64,000 nucleotides of DNA, taken from contig JAGOJU010000008.1 in NCBI GenBank assembly GCA_017994935.1, positions 32,338 through 96,337 of the forward strand. Reading direction: 5' to 3'. The notes under the pieces are model-generated. The model was not told where the DNA came from. It did not search any database and saw only the letters and a list, made by a program, of their open reading frames with translations. The DNA is from Opitutaceae bacterium. Lineage in GTDB: Bacteria; Verrucomicrobiota; Verrucomicrobiia; Opitutales; Opitutaceae. The translations under genes and the position numbers were made by a program. Positions within the stretch are counted from its first letter, which is position 1. Each line of letters opens with the position of its first letter. Below, piece after piece: positions 43,114 to 52,357 of the stretch.

Positions 43114-45342
43114 TCAGGACCAGCTCAGGTCCGTCTTTGAGAACGGGAGAGTCCGGATCCGCTTTCCTGTCGCTGCAAAGATGGCATTCGCAACGGCAGG
43201 AGCCAGTGGGGGCAGGGCGGGTTCGCCGAGGCCGGTGGGCGGATTGTCGGTCAGATTGAAATGCACCTCGACGTGCGGCGCGTCCGTGATGCGCAGGAGT
43301 TGGTACTCGTTGAAGTTCTCAGTCAGGACACGGCCTTTCGCGATGGAGATCTCCTGGAGGGCCGCGGCGCTCAGGCCGTCGACGACGGAGCCGGCGACCT
43401 GGTTTTCGGCGCCGCTTGGATTGACGATCTGGGAACCCACATCGCCTGCCACGGTCACGCGCTCCACCTTGAGAACACCCTCCCTGGAGACGTTCACCTC
43501 GGCGACGTTTGCGAAGTACCCGCGATGGCTGAAGTGGAAGGCGATGCCCTGGCCCCGGCCTCGCGGCAATTTTCTGCCCCATCCCGCCTTTTCTGCGGCA
43601 AGTTTTACGACCGCGTGCATCCGGGCCGCGTCGTAGCCGTTGGGGCGTTCCCCAGGCGTGGTGACCATGCCGCGATCCTTCAACAGCGAGAGCCGCACTT
43701 CGAGCGGGTCCCTGCCAGCGGCGAAGGCAAGCTCATCGATGAAACTCTGAATAACCCATGCGAACACGCAGCTCCCGGGGGCGCGCCAGGGCCCCATCGG
43801 GATGTGCGTGACAATCATGGATTGCTCCGCCCGGTAGTTGGGAAGGAAGCGCGCGGGGAATTCATCTGGAGACAGGCCGCCACCGGAGCCTGGGGCCTTG
43901 CCTTTGGCATTGCCGAAAGTGATGAAATGATTCTGCCACGCGATGAGGTTGCCCTGCGCATCGACGCCGCCTTTCAGGTGGTGGATGCCCCCGGGACGGT
44001 AGTGGTCATGGCGGAGATCATCCTCGCGCGACCAGGTCAGCTTGATTGGTGCGTTCACCCGATGGGCGATGGCTGCTGCCTCGACCATGAAATCGCTGCT
44101 CAGGCGCCGGCCGAAACCTCCGCCGATGCGGGTGATGTTCACCTTGATTCGATCCTTCGGCAGATTGAGGACGGAACTGATCAGATCCTGTCCACCGGCG
44201 GGCCGCTGGGTCGGCGCCCAGAGTTCCATCACGCCATCCTTGAAGTGGGCCGTGCAGTTCTGCGGCTCGAAGTTGGCATGGGAAATAAAAGGATACTCGT
44301 AGCGGGCTTCGATCTTTCGCGTTGCGGTGTGCAGCGCCTGGGCGACGTCACCGTCTTGGCGGAGCACATGCTCACCTGCGGCCGCTGCAAGTTTTCCGGC
44401 AGTTGCAAGGTAGGATTCCCAGCTGTCGTTTGCGTGGGGTCCTTCGTTCCATCTGACCTTCAATTGCCGCCGGGCGCTGAAGGCAGCCCATGTCGAGTTG
44501 GCGAGGATGGCGACGCCTGGCATGAGACCGTTCAGGTTCGAGGTGCCCTCTATGATGAAGGCGTCTTTCACCCCGGGCAGCGCCTTGATCTCCGCAAGAT
44601 TGGCATCGACGACCCTGCCTCCGAAGACGGGACACTTTTCGTAAACGGCGTGGAGCATTCCGGGCAAAACCTGGTCGATGCCGAACAGGGGTTTGCCGGT
44701 GACGATGGCCGGATTGTCGACGCCGCTGATCCTCTGACCTATGATCCTGAAATCCTTGGCGTCCTTGAGGCGAAAAGTCTTCGGATCCGGTACGGGAAGC
44801 TCCGCCGCATCGGCCGCGAGTTCTCCGTAATTCGCGCTGCGCCCTGACGCCGCGTGAAACACTTTCCCTCCGGACGCATGGCATGCGCCCGCCTCGACGC
44901 CCCACCGATGGGCGGCTGCCTGGACAAGCATGATGCGCGCGGAAGCCCCGACCTGGCGGAGTGGAGTGTAGTTTCTGGGCGTCGCCATGCTGCCACCGGC
45001 GACCTGGGTCCCGTAGATCGGATCCAGCGGAACGAGTTCCACGGTGATATCCTTCCAGTCGACTTCGAGTTCCTCGGCAACCAGCATGGGAAGGGAAGTT
45101 CGCACCCCTTGTCCCCCTTCGGGAGAATGCGCAGCAATAAAGATGCTGCCATCGGTTGCGATGCGCACGAAGGCATTGAGGGATGCGCCTCCCTCCGGGA
45201 CGGACTTGGCGACCACTGCAGATTCGTCGGCGAACGCGTCTTCCGTGAACCGAAGGCAGGTCCCGAGCATCAGGCCACCTCCGGCAAAACTTGAGAACCT
45301 GAGGAAGTCGCGGCGGTTGAGGGGAGTGGCAAGCGTCGTCAT
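43114..45342 (-). CDS. IorB-type molybdopterin dehydrogenase large subunit, Tat-exported
   Basis: 742 residues from ATG 45342. A twin-arginine motif N-R-R-D-F-L opens a signal with a hydrophobic stretch (F-A-G-G-G-L-M-L-G). The body has the xanthine-dehydrogenase/aldehyde-oxidase molybdopterin pattern of isoquinoline 1-oxidoreductase beta subunits: A-H-S-P-E-G-G-Q-G, G-G-G-F-G-R-R, G-P-W-R-A-P-G-S and the catalytic G-E-P-A-L-P-P near the C-terminus. Such proteins oxidise aldehydes or N-heterocycles in the periplasm with a 2Fe-2S IorA and a cytochrome partner. No IorA or cytochrome gene adjoins: upstream is a divergent oxidoreductase, downstream the glp operon. Confidence 0.85.
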   Translation of the reverse strand: MTTLATPLNRRDFLRFSSFAGGGLMLGTCLRFTEDAFADESAVVAKSVPEGGASLNAFVRIATDGSIFIAAHSPEGGQGVRTSLPMLVAEELEVDWKDITVELVPLDPIYGTQVAGGSMATPRNYTPLRQVGASARIMLVQAAAHRWGVEAGACHASGGKVFHAASGRSANYGELAADAAELPVPDPKTFRLKDAKDFRIIGQRISGVDNPAIVTGKPLFGIDQVLPGMLHAVYEKCPVFGGRVVDANLAEIKALPGVKDAFIIEGTSNLNGLMPGVAILANSTWAAFSARRQLKVRWNEGPHANDSWESYLATAGKLAAAAGEHVLRQDGDVAQALHTATRKIEARYEYPFISHANFEPQNCTAHFKDGVMELWAPTQRPAGGQDLISSVLNLPKDRIKVNITRIGGGFGRRLSSDFMVEAAAIAHRVNAPIKLTWSREDDLRHDHYRPGGIHHLKGGVDAQGNLIAWQNHFITFGNAKGKAPGSGGGLSPDEFPARFLPNYRAEQSMIVTHIPMGPWRAPGSCVFAWVIQSFIDELAFAAGRDPLEVRLSLLKDRGMVTTPGERPNGYDAARMHAVVKLAAEKAGWGRKLPRGRGQGIAFHFSHRGYFANVAEVNVSREGVLKVERVTVAGDVGSQIVNPSGAENQVAGSVVDGLSAAALQEISIAKGRVLTENFNEYQLLRITDAPHVEVHFNLTDNPPTGLGEPALPPLAPAVANAIFAATGKRIRTLPFSKTDLSWS

Positions 45343-45589
45343 GGTGCGGATTTCCAGCTCTTGGGAACGTGTTGGGGGCGGCTTGATTGACCGGGCGATG
45401 CGGTGCATCGCGACAGACTGCAGGCTGTGTATTTGTGGTTGCGCGTCAATCCAAGGTGGAAGGCTTCCGAAAGGCATCCCCGGGACCCATCCGGCTGCTT
45501 GCCAACAGGGCGGATTTGCTATCGGTTCCTCCGGCGAGCGGTGGTTTCCGCGCTTTACGGATGGTCCGAATATGCCTGATCCCTTTCCC

Positions 45590-46714
45590 ATGCCCAAGAA
45601 AATCAATATCGCGATCGTCGGCCTCGGTTTCGGGGCGGAATTCATTCCCATCTATCAGGCGCATCCCCATGCAAACCTGATCGCAGTGTGCCAGCGGGAT
45701 CCCCGAAAGCTGGCCACGATCCAGGGTGCCTTCGGCATCAGCAAGGGCTATGCCGACTACGATGAACTGCTGAAGGATCCCGAGATTGACGCCGTTCACA
45801 TCAATACCCCGATTCCCGACCATGCCGCGCAGACGCTCAAGGCCTTGAAGGCGGGAAAACACGTTGCCTGCACCGTGCCCATGGCGACTTCGATCGCGGA
45901 CTGTCGCAAGATCGTCGAACTGTGCCGCAAGACGGGCCTGAGCTACATGATGATGGAGACGGTCGTCTACGCCCGTGAATTCCTGTTCATCAAGGAGAAG
46001 TATGATCGCGGGGAGCTGGGCAAGGTCCAGTTCCTGCAGGCGAGCCACCAGCAGGACATGGACGGATGGCCGAACTACTGGCCCGGTCTTCCTCCGATGT
46101 GGTATGCGACGCATTGTGTCGGCCCGATGCTTGCGCTCACCGATGCGCAGGCGGAATATGTGTCCTGTTTCGGTTCCGGCACGATACGCCCGGAGCTTAT
46201 CAAGCACTATAACTCCCCGTTCGCGGTGGAGACGGCACACATCAAGTTCAAGGACTCCGATCTCACCGCGCGCATCATCCGGTCGCTTTTTGACACGGCC
46301 CGTCAGTATCGCGAGAGCATCGATGTCTACGGCTCAAAACAGTCGTTTGAGTGGACGCTGGTTGAGAACGAGCCGCATGTGCTCCACACGGCGAAGCGGC
46401 CGGAGCACAAGATCCCGAAGAAGATCCAGGTCCCCGACTTCGCCAGGCGGCTGCCGGCCGGTATCAGAAAATTCACTACCAAGGGCGTCTACGACCTGGA
46501 CAAGAAGACGCACCTCAGTTTCACACAAGGGGCGGGGCACGGGGGTTCACACCCGCATCTCGTGCACGAGTTTCTCAGCGCGCTTGTCGAAGGGCGGGAT
46601 CCCTATCCCAATGCCGTCAAGTCGGCCAATTGGACCTGCGTCGGCCTCTGCGCCCACGACTCGGCCCTTGCGGGCGGCAGGATCGTGAAGCTGCCTTCCT
46701 TCACGCTCGCCTGA
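45590..46714 (+). CDS. Gfo/Idh/MocA-family oxidoreductase
   Basis: 374 residues from ATG 45590 (45572 in frame is an alternative). The N-terminal Rossmann fold begins I-N-I-A-I-V-G-L-G-F-G-A-E-F and continues with V-H-I-N-T-P-I-P-D-H and G-K-H-V-A-C-T-V-P-M-A in place of the common E-K-P. The C-terminal beta domain has H-C-V-G-P, G-G-S-H-P-H-L-V-H-E-F. NAD(P)-dependent sugar or inositol oxidoreductase activity is typical. The missing E-K-P lysine (P-M-A here) is unusual, since that Lys is catalytic in many members. It lies 31 bases before the ThuA-ankyrin gene in the same direction, and ThuA/Gfo-Idh pairs often act together in sugar metabolism. Confidence 0.82.
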   Translation: MPKKINIAIVGLGFGAEFIPIYQAHPHANLIAVCQRDPRKLATIQGAFGISKGYADYDELLKDPEIDAVHINTPIPDHAAQTLKALKAGKHVACTVPMATSIADCRKIVELCRKTGLSYMMMETVVYAREFLFIKEKYDRGELGKVQFLQASHQQDMDGWPNYWPGLPPMWYATHCVGPMLALTDAQAEYVSCFGSGTIRPELIKHYNSPFAVETAHIKFKDSDLTARIIRSLFDTARQYRESIDVYGSKQSFEWTLVENEPHVLHTAKRPEHKIPKKIQVPDFARRLPAGIRKFTTKGVYDLDKKTHLSFTQGAGHGGSHPHLVHEFLSALVEGRDPYPNAVKSANWTCVGLCAHDSALAGGRIVKLPSFTLA

Positions 46715-46745
46715 ACCTGGCGCAGGTCCCTTCTCCCGAATCGCG

Positions 46746-48200
46746 ATGCAGGTTTTCCGTTGGATCGGCTGCCTCCTCCTGGCGTGCGCCGGGGCTCTGA
46801 CAGGCCACGCGCGCGGAACAGAGGGTGCAGCCAAACGAATCCTCTTTGTCGCTGGCGAGAAAAGCCATGCACCAGGGGCCCATGAGTTTCCCGCAGGATC
46901 CGGGCTCCTTGCAAACGCGCTGAACGCCAGCGGCCTGGGGGTTGCGGCTGAGGTTTCACCCGGGTGGCCGGGCGACATTGCGGCGCTGGAACGGGCGGAC
47001 CTCATAGTCCTCTATTCGGACGGCCTTGAGAGGCATGTCGCTCGCGGAAAGGGCGGCTGGCTGCGCGCCCGGATGGAACGCGGAAAGGCGCTTGCAGTCC
47101 TGCATTTTGCGCTTGAGCCGCCGGCGGACGATCCGGAACTGCGTGCACTGCTGCTCGATGCGACAGGTGCGTGTTTCGAGGTGAATTGGTCCGTCAATCC
47201 GATCTGGATATTGAAGGGCGCGCCGGACAGGGCGAACGTTGCCGCGCGCGGCGTTGCTACGCTGAACGTGGAGGACGAATGGTACTATCATCTTCGCCTG
47301 CGGGATCGCCCGCCATTTCCGTTGTCGCTGTTGAGCGCAGTCCCTCCCGTGGAATCGCTAGGGCAGGACGGCCCGCGTTCCGGGAATCCCATGGTCCGGC
47401 TCGCGCTCGAGCGGAAGGAGCCCCAGCTGCTTGCCTGGACCTATACGACGGCGCGCGGCGCGCGAGGCTTCGGCTTTACCGGCGGGCATTTTCATCGGAA
47501 CTGGTACAATGACGATTTCCGTCGCCTGGTCCTGAACGCGCTCGTCTGGTGCTGCGGGCTCGATGTGCCGGCCGGCGGTGTCGCCTCGACAGCGCCTGCC
47601 GAGCCCGTCTATGCGACGCTGGACGAGGCCATCGCTCGAGGCGACGCCGACGACGTGAAACGGCATCTTGCGTGGGATCCCCGGCGTGTGCTCGGAGCCG
47701 CCGGTTCGAAAATGAAGCCCCTTCATCAGGCGATCCTGCGCCGCAAACCCGACCTGGTTGCGCTCCTTCTGGATGCCGGGGCGAGCCCGTTGACCCCCGA
47801 CTCCTCCGGACGTTCACCGCTGCATCTTGCGGTTGAGCGTGGTGATGTCGGAATTTTTCGGATGCTGCTAAAGGCCGGGGCGGATCCGACGGTGCGCGAT
47901 GGCAGGGGATGGACGCCGTTGCATCATGCTGCGGCGAAGAACCAGATTGAAATCGCCCGCCTGCTTCTCGATGCGCCAACAGACCCGAACATTCTGAGTG
48001 AACTCGGCGGAACGCCGCTGCACGAGGCGGCTGCCAGCGGCAGCGTGGCGCTCGCGAAACTGCTCGTCGATCGGGGAACGAATCCGGCGATTCGATCCAA
48101 GCCCGGCGTAACCGCATTGGATATTGCGCGGGAGTACAAGAACACGGACGTGATTGCCTACCTTGAAGGTCTGGCAAAGCGACAGGACACGAAAAATTGA
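46746..48200 (+). CDS. ThuA-domain protein fused to C-terminal ankyrin repeats
   Basis: 484 residues. A signal peptide (M-Q-V-F-R-W-I-G-C-L-L-L-A-C) precedes a ThuA domain (about 30-275) with F-V-A-G-E-K-S-H at the start and G-F-G-F-T-G-G-H-F-H and N-W at its end, a class I glutamine amidotransferase-like fold used in trehalose and other sugar utilisation. After a linker come about four ankyrin repeats (about 320-475): P-L-H-Q-A-I, S-P-L-H-L-A-V-E-R-G-D, T-P-L-H-H-A-A-A-K-N and T-P-L-H-E-A-A-A-S-G. This combination is uncommon, and ankyrin repeats point to a protein partner. Secretion is likely. Confidence 0.8.
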   Translation: MQVFRWIGCLLLACAGALTGHARGTEGAAKRILFVAGEKSHAPGAHEFPAGSGLLANALNASGLGVAAEVSPGWPGDIAALERADLIVLYSDGLERHVARGKGGWLRARMERGKALAVLHFALEPPADDPELRALLLDATGACFEVNWSVNPIWILKGAPDRANVAARGVATLNVEDEWYYHLRLRDRPPFPLSLLSAVPPVESLGQDGPRSGNPMVRLALERKEPQLLAWTYTTARGARGFGFTGGHFHRNWYNDDFRRLVLNALVWCCGLDVPAGGVASTAPAEPVYATLDEAIARGDADDVKRHLAWDPRRVLGAAGSKMKPLHQAILRRKPDLVALLLDAGASPLTPDSSGRSPLHLAVERGDVGIFRMLLKAGADPTVRDGRGWTPLHHAAAKNQIEIARLLLDAPTDPNILSELGGTPLHEAAASGSVALAKLLVDRGTNPAIRSKPGVTALDIAREYKNTDVIAYLEGLAKRQDTKN

Positions 48201-48330
48201 AATGCAGCAGGGTGGCCTCGAACGACAAATCGGGATGATGGCCGCAAATCAATCCAGGGGCCAGGCAGCAAGGCTCGGGAAACGGCGCGCTGATCGGAGA
48301 CTACCACTCCGGTGAATGCGCCCGAACGGG

Positions 48331-49302
48331 CTACCCGTCGAGGCCAAGGGCGCGCCAGCGTGCGAGTTCGTGGTCGATTGCGCCTGACATGCCGTCCAGC
48401 GCCAATGCAGGGGGCTGAGTTCGGAGATGCAGGCCGAACGCGAGTGCGGAGGCGGCCTGTAGTGCGCCTTTGGGGCTTCTCGGGTGAGTCCATTCGCGCG
48501 CGAGAAAATCCCAGCACCAGTGGCGTGAAGCGAGAATCGCCAGGGTGTCCCGCCATTTCAGCGTGAGACGAAAGGTGTTTGCCTCATCGAGCAGCTTGCG
48601 TCCCGGAGAACTGCTCACGTGATGTGCGATTGTGCTCCGAAGCGCGATTGCATTGATCTTTCGGGCGGCAAGCGCGCGAAAACAAAGGTCGACGTCCTCG
48701 CAGCCATTGATGAACCGGGTGTCGAAACCGTTCAGCTCCATCCAAAGTCGCCGTGAGATCAGAAGACATGCTCCTGTGGTTGCATCGACCCTCCGGTAGC
48801 CACGGACGCGGTCCAGCGGAGAGCCACGCCAGCGCTCACGAATGTGCTCGGGTTTGCCGTGCAGATTGATGCAGATTCCGGCGTGATCCAGCAGGCCGGT
48901 GCTGACCGACCTCTGGCAATTCCCAATCGCTCCTGCATTGGAGCCCAACCGGCGATGCACTGCGAGCATCGGTTCGAGCCAGTGCTTCGTGAGCACGAGA
49001 TCATTGTTGAGAAGCACGATGAGTTCACCCCGGGACATTTCGACTCCTCGATTGACTGCCACGGCGAAGCCCTCGTTGCAGGGGTTTCGAGCCGATCGGA
49101 TGTTGGCGTCGGTGAGTGATGCCAGCCAGGCGGGGGTTCCATCGGTGCTTCCGTCGTCGACGAAGACGAGTTCCCAATCCAGGCCGGTCGGAAGGGTGGC
49201 GCGCAGGCTCGCCAGCATTGCCTGCGTCAGGGACAGGCAATTGTACAGAGGGACGACGAACGAAACCCTTGGTGCCGCCGACAACGAGGAAGTCGCAGGC
49301 AT
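48331..49302 (-). CDS. Family 2 glycosyltransferase
   Basis: 323 residues from ATG 49302. The GT2 pattern is complete: V-S-F-V-V-P-L-Y-N, F-V-D-D-G-S-T-D-G with the nucleotide-binding Asp, L-L-N-N-D at the metal site, and later G-F-D-T-R-F-I-N-G-C-E-D-V-D-L with the E-D catalytic pair. It adds a sugar, probably rhamnose, to a surface glycan, since it directly follows rfbA with 19 bases between. A longer frame to 49389 overlaps rfbA and is rejected. Confidence 0.82.
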   Translation of the reverse strand: MPATSSLSAAPRVSFVVPLYNCLSLTQAMLASLRATLPTGLDWELVFVDDGSTDGTPAWLASLTDANIRSARNPCNEGFAVAVNRGVEMSRGELIVLLNNDLVLTKHWLEPMLAVHRRLGSNAGAIGNCQRSVSTGLLDHAGICINLHGKPEHIRERWRGSPLDRVRGYRRVDATTGACLLISRRLWMELNGFDTRFINGCEDVDLCFRALAARKINAIALRSTIAHHVSSSPGRKLLDEANTFRLTLKWRDTLAILASRHWCWDFLAREWTHPRSPKGALQAASALAFGLHLRTQPPALALDGMSGAIDHELARWRALGLDG

Positions 49303-49321
49303 CGGCAGACAGGGCAGGTGC

Positions 49322-50227
49322 TCAGGCGAGGAGCCTGCGAAGGTACTCGCCGTAGCCGGATTTTCCGAGACGTTTGATCTGTCCGTCAAGGGCGGGGCGA
49401 TCCAGCCAGCCCTGACGCCAGCCGATTTCCTCGAGACAGGCTATCTTGAGGCCCTGTCGATTTTCGATGACGTGGACAAATTGCGCCGCATCGAGGAGTG
49501 AATCGTGGGTGCCGGTGTCGAGCCATGCCGTGCCTCGTCCGAGGATCTCCACCTGCAGGTTGCCCTGTTCGAGATAGCGGCGATTCAAGTCGGTGATCTC
49601 GAGTTCTCCGCGCGCTGAAGGCTTGAGGGCACGCGCAAGACCGACCACGGACTGATCGTAGAAATAGAGTCCCGGGACCGCAAAGTTCGATTTTGGCTTG
49701 GCCGGTTTCTCCTCGAGCGAGAGCACGCGTCCATCGGGGGCGAATTCCACCACGCCATAGGCAGAGGGATTCGAAACATGATACCCGAAGACCGTCGCGC
49801 CCTGGCTGCGAGTGGTTGCGGCCTGGACGGAACGCTGGAAATCGTGTCCGTAGAAAAGATTGTCCCCCAAAACAAGGGCGGACGGCGTGTTCCCGTCGAG
49901 AAACCCTGCGTCCGAGGCGATGACGAATGCCTGGGCCAGTCCATCCGGGCTCGGTTGCTCCGCGTAGCTGAGTGAAATGCCGAACTGTGAACCATCGCCG
50001 AGCAGCCGCCTGAACAGGGGAAGGTCCTGCGGGGTCGAGATGATCAGGATCTCCCGGATGCCGGCAAGCATCAGCACCGAGAGCGGATAGTAGATCATCG
50101 GCTTGTCGTACACCGGCATCAACTGTTTGGATACCGCGATGGTGAGTGGAAAGAGCCGGGTTCCCGAACCGCCGGCGAGGACAATGCCGCGCCGTGGTGT
50201 GGAGGGGGAGGGAGAGAAGGTTGTCAC
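49322..50227 (-). CDS. rfbA: Glucose-1-phosphate thymidylyltransferase
   Basis: 301 residues with [14 protein letters not shown] at residues 14-27, [16 protein letters not shown] and the C-terminal L-D-T-G-T-H-D-S. It forms dTDP-glucose, the first step of dTDP-rhamnose synthesis. It follows rfbB by 9 bases in the same operon. Confidence 0.93.
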   Translation of the reverse strand: MTTFSPSPSTPRRGIVLAGGSGTRLFPLTIAVSKQLMPVYDKPMIYYPLSVLMLAGIREILIISTPQDLPLFRRLLGDGSQFGISLSYAEQPSPDGLAQAFVIASDAGFLDGNTPSALVLGDNLFYGHDFQRSVQAATTRSQGATVFGYHVSNPSAYGVVEFAPDGRVLSLEEKPAKPKSNFAVPGLYFYDQSVVGLARALKPSARGELEITDLNRRYLEQGNLQVEILGRGTAWLDTGTHDSLLDAAQFVHVIENRQGLKIACLEEIGWRQGWLDRPALDGQIKRLGKSGYGEYLRRLLA

Positions 50228-50236
50228 AGGAGATCC

Positions 50237-51316
50237 TCAGGAGGCGGTGCCGAGTCTCTGCCGCTGGTAGCTTATGCGTGTGATGTCTGCGGCCCACTCG
50301 CGATGTGTCAGGTACCAGTCGACGGTTTTTTCGATCCCCGTGTCAAAGTTCTCCCTTGGAACCCAGCCGAGCTCCTTGCGAATCTTGGTGCTGTCGATGG
50401 CATAGCGGCGGTCGTGTCCCGGACGGTCTGCAACGTAGGCGATCTGCGTCGCGTAGGACTTGCCGTCGGTCCGCGGGCTTTTCCGGTCGAGCAACGCGCA
50501 GATGCGCTTCACGATCTCCAGGTTGGGGCGCTCATTCAATCCGCCCACATTGTAGGTCTCGCCCACACGCCCCTTCTGGAGCACGAGCCATATCGCGGTG
50601 GCGTGATCCTCAACATACAGCCAATCGCGGATCTGCTGGCCATCACCATAGACGGGCAGCGATTTCCCCTCGAGCGCATTGAGGATCATCAGCGGGATCA
50701 GCTTCTCCGGAAAATGGAAGGGCCCGTAGTTGTTCGAGCAGTTGGTTGTGAGGGTGGGCAGATGATAGGTGTGCTGAAAGGATCTCACCAGATGGTCGCT
50801 GGACGCCTTTGACGCGGCGTAGGGCGAGTTTGGTTCATAGGGACACTCCTCGTTCCAGGGGGCGTCGCCAGGCTTGAGGGTGCCGTAAACCTCGTCGGTC
50901 GAGACGTGAAGGAATCGAAAGGTCTCCTTCCTTGCAGCGGGCAGGGCGCTCCAGTACCGGCGGGCCGAATTCAGCAGGCGAAGCGTTCCCAGCACGTTGG
51001 TCTGCACAAACGGCTCCGGCGAATCGATCGAGCGGTCGACGTGGCTCTCCGCGGCAAAATTCAGGATCGCGTCGATCGCATGCTCCTTGAGAAGGCTTGA
51101 GGTGAGCGCCTCATCGCCGATGTCGCCATGGACAAACACGTAGCGGGGGTCGCCCGCGTAATCCGCAAGGTTCGCGGGGTTGCCCGCGTAGGTCAGGGCG
51201 TCGAGATTGACCAGGCGGGCAATCGCGGACCCGCTTTCGCCCAATCGCTGGCGGATGAAATTGCTGCCGATGAATCCGCAGCCTCCGGTTACGAGAACGT
51301 TCACGCCCTGATTCAC
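50237..51316 (-). CDS. rfbB: dTDP-glucose 4,6-dehydratase
   Basis: 359 residues. It begins V-L-V-T-G-G-C-G-F-I-G-S-N-F and carries A-E-S-H-V-D-R-S-I, F-L-H-V-S-T-D-E-V-Y-G and the catalytic Y-A-A-S-K-A, all classic RfbB. It makes dTDP-4-keto-6-deoxyglucose. Its start overlaps the stop of the upstream UER1-like gene by four bases, indicating coupled translation. Confidence 0.94.
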   Translation of the reverse strand: MNQGVNVLVTGGCGFIGSNFIRQRLGESGSAIARLVNLDALTYAGNPANLADYAGDPRYVFVHGDIGDEALTSSLLKEHAIDAILNFAAESHVDRSIDSPEPFVQTNVLGTLRLLNSARRYWSALPAARKETFRFLHVSTDEVYGTLKPGDAPWNEECPYEPNSPYAASKASSDHLVRSFQHTYHLPTLTTNCSNNYGPFHFPEKLIPLMILNALEGKSLPVYGDGQQIRDWLYVEDHATAIWLVLQKGRVGETYNVGGLNERPNLEIVKRICALLDRKSPRTDGKSYATQIAYVADRPGHDRRYAIDSTKIRKELGWVPRENFDTGIEKTVDWYLTHREWAADITRISYQRQRLGTAS

Positions 51317-52197
51317 GTGGCTGCCCTCCAGGTGCGAAGGTCACGCGAGATCGCCTCACGGACTTCGGTGAGTTGAATGCCGACGGAAGCGAGCTTGGCC
51401 GATGACATCACGCAGTTGCTCCGCGGAGTCTTTGCGGCGGTTTGCATGAATTCGCCTTCGTCCCTGAAGAACTGAAAGTCCTTCCCGCTGACTCCACTCC
51501 TGCGGATAAGCCCGACCACTTCACGGGTTGTTATTTCACCCGGATTGGTGACGTTGTAGATGCCGAAAGGAACGCGTTTTTCCCAGCAGGCGAAGGTGGA
51601 CGCTACGAATTCATGCAGCTGGGAAATCGAGTTGGTGGCCTCGAGGAGTCGGTTGTAGCGCATCAGTTTCGTGAGGTAGTTGCGTGGACTGTCGATATTG
51701 TCGAAAGGAATGCGCAGGCGCCAGACGTAGACTTCGGGATGCCCCTCGAGCACCTCTTCGCCGAGCGCCTTGGTACCGCTATAGAAGGAGCAGTTGTTCT
51801 GGCGGAACGTAAAATTGGGGGCGTCGGATTCCGTGAAAGGAGTGCCGTCAGGGCGGGCGCCCGTGTAGATGCATCCGCTCGACACATGTCCCCATGGTAT
51901 GCCGGCGGCCTCACACGCGGAGGCGATCGCACCCGGCAGAACGGCATTTCCCTGGAGGCAATCGGCCTTGTGCAATTCGCACGCATCCACGTTTGGCTTT
52001 CCGGTGTAACCGGCTGCGTTGATCAGAAATTCCGGACGGTCCGCCTTGAGCGCGGCGGTCAACGTGACGGGATTTGCATAATCCAGTTCGCTGCGACGCA
52101 GGTTTCGAAAGGGAATACCTTTGCGTGAAAGCAGCTGCTGATAGGCATGGCCGACATATCCTGAACCGCCGAGCAGGTAGATCATAGACACTGACAT
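51313..52197 (-). CDS. Bifunctional-type dTDP-4-keto-6-deoxyglucose 3,5-epimerase/4-reductase (plant UER1-like)
   Basis: 294 residues from ATG 52197. It is an SDR with L-L-G-G-S-G-Y-V-G at the start. Several blocks match plant UER1 (NRS/ER) closely: A-A-G-Y-T-G-K-P-N-V-D-x-C-E, S-G-C-I-Y, P-N-F-T, S-F-Y-S-G-T-K-A (catalytic Tyr and Lys), L-R-I-P-F-D-N-x-D-S-P-R-N-Y-L-T-K, G-I-Y-N-V-T-N-P-G and P-R-S-N. The plant protein does both 3,5-epimerisation and 4-reduction of the UDP-linked sugar. It is the first gene of the block ahead of rfbB and rfbA, and no rfbC or ordinary rfbD is present, so it probably completes dTDP-L-rhamnose alone. Confidence 0.78.
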   Translation of the reverse strand: MSVSMIYLLGGSGYVGHAYQQLLSRKGIPFRNLRRSELDYANPVTLTAALKADRPEFLINAAGYTGKPNVDACELHKADCLQGNAVLPGAIASACEAAGIPWGHVSSGCIYTGARPDGTPFTESDAPNFTFRQNNCSFYSGTKALGEEVLEGHPEVYVWRLRIPFDNIDSPRNYLTKLMRYNRLLEATNSISQLHEFVASTFACWEKRVPFGIYNVTNPGEITTREVVGLIRRSGVSGKDFQFFRDEGEFMQTAAKTPRSNCVMSSAKLASVGIQLTEVREAISRDLRTWRAAT

Positions 52198-52357
52198 GGT
52201 TGGAGGGATCGGGATGTGCCTCAAGTCGAAACGCGGCAGGTGGAATACCCATGAATCCGGGCCAATGGAGTCCCGGCGCCCTGCGACCACTGGAATCGTC
52301 TGGCGTGAAGGGAATCTCCCGGCAAGCGTCTGGGCAAATTCTTGCGACACACTGACG

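Noticed and set aside
43261..44847. 528-residue open frame antisense to the IorB-type gene
   Set aside because: It mirrors the codon pattern of the minus-strand gene, has no family-like motif and no plausible start; it is a shadow of GC-rich codon use.
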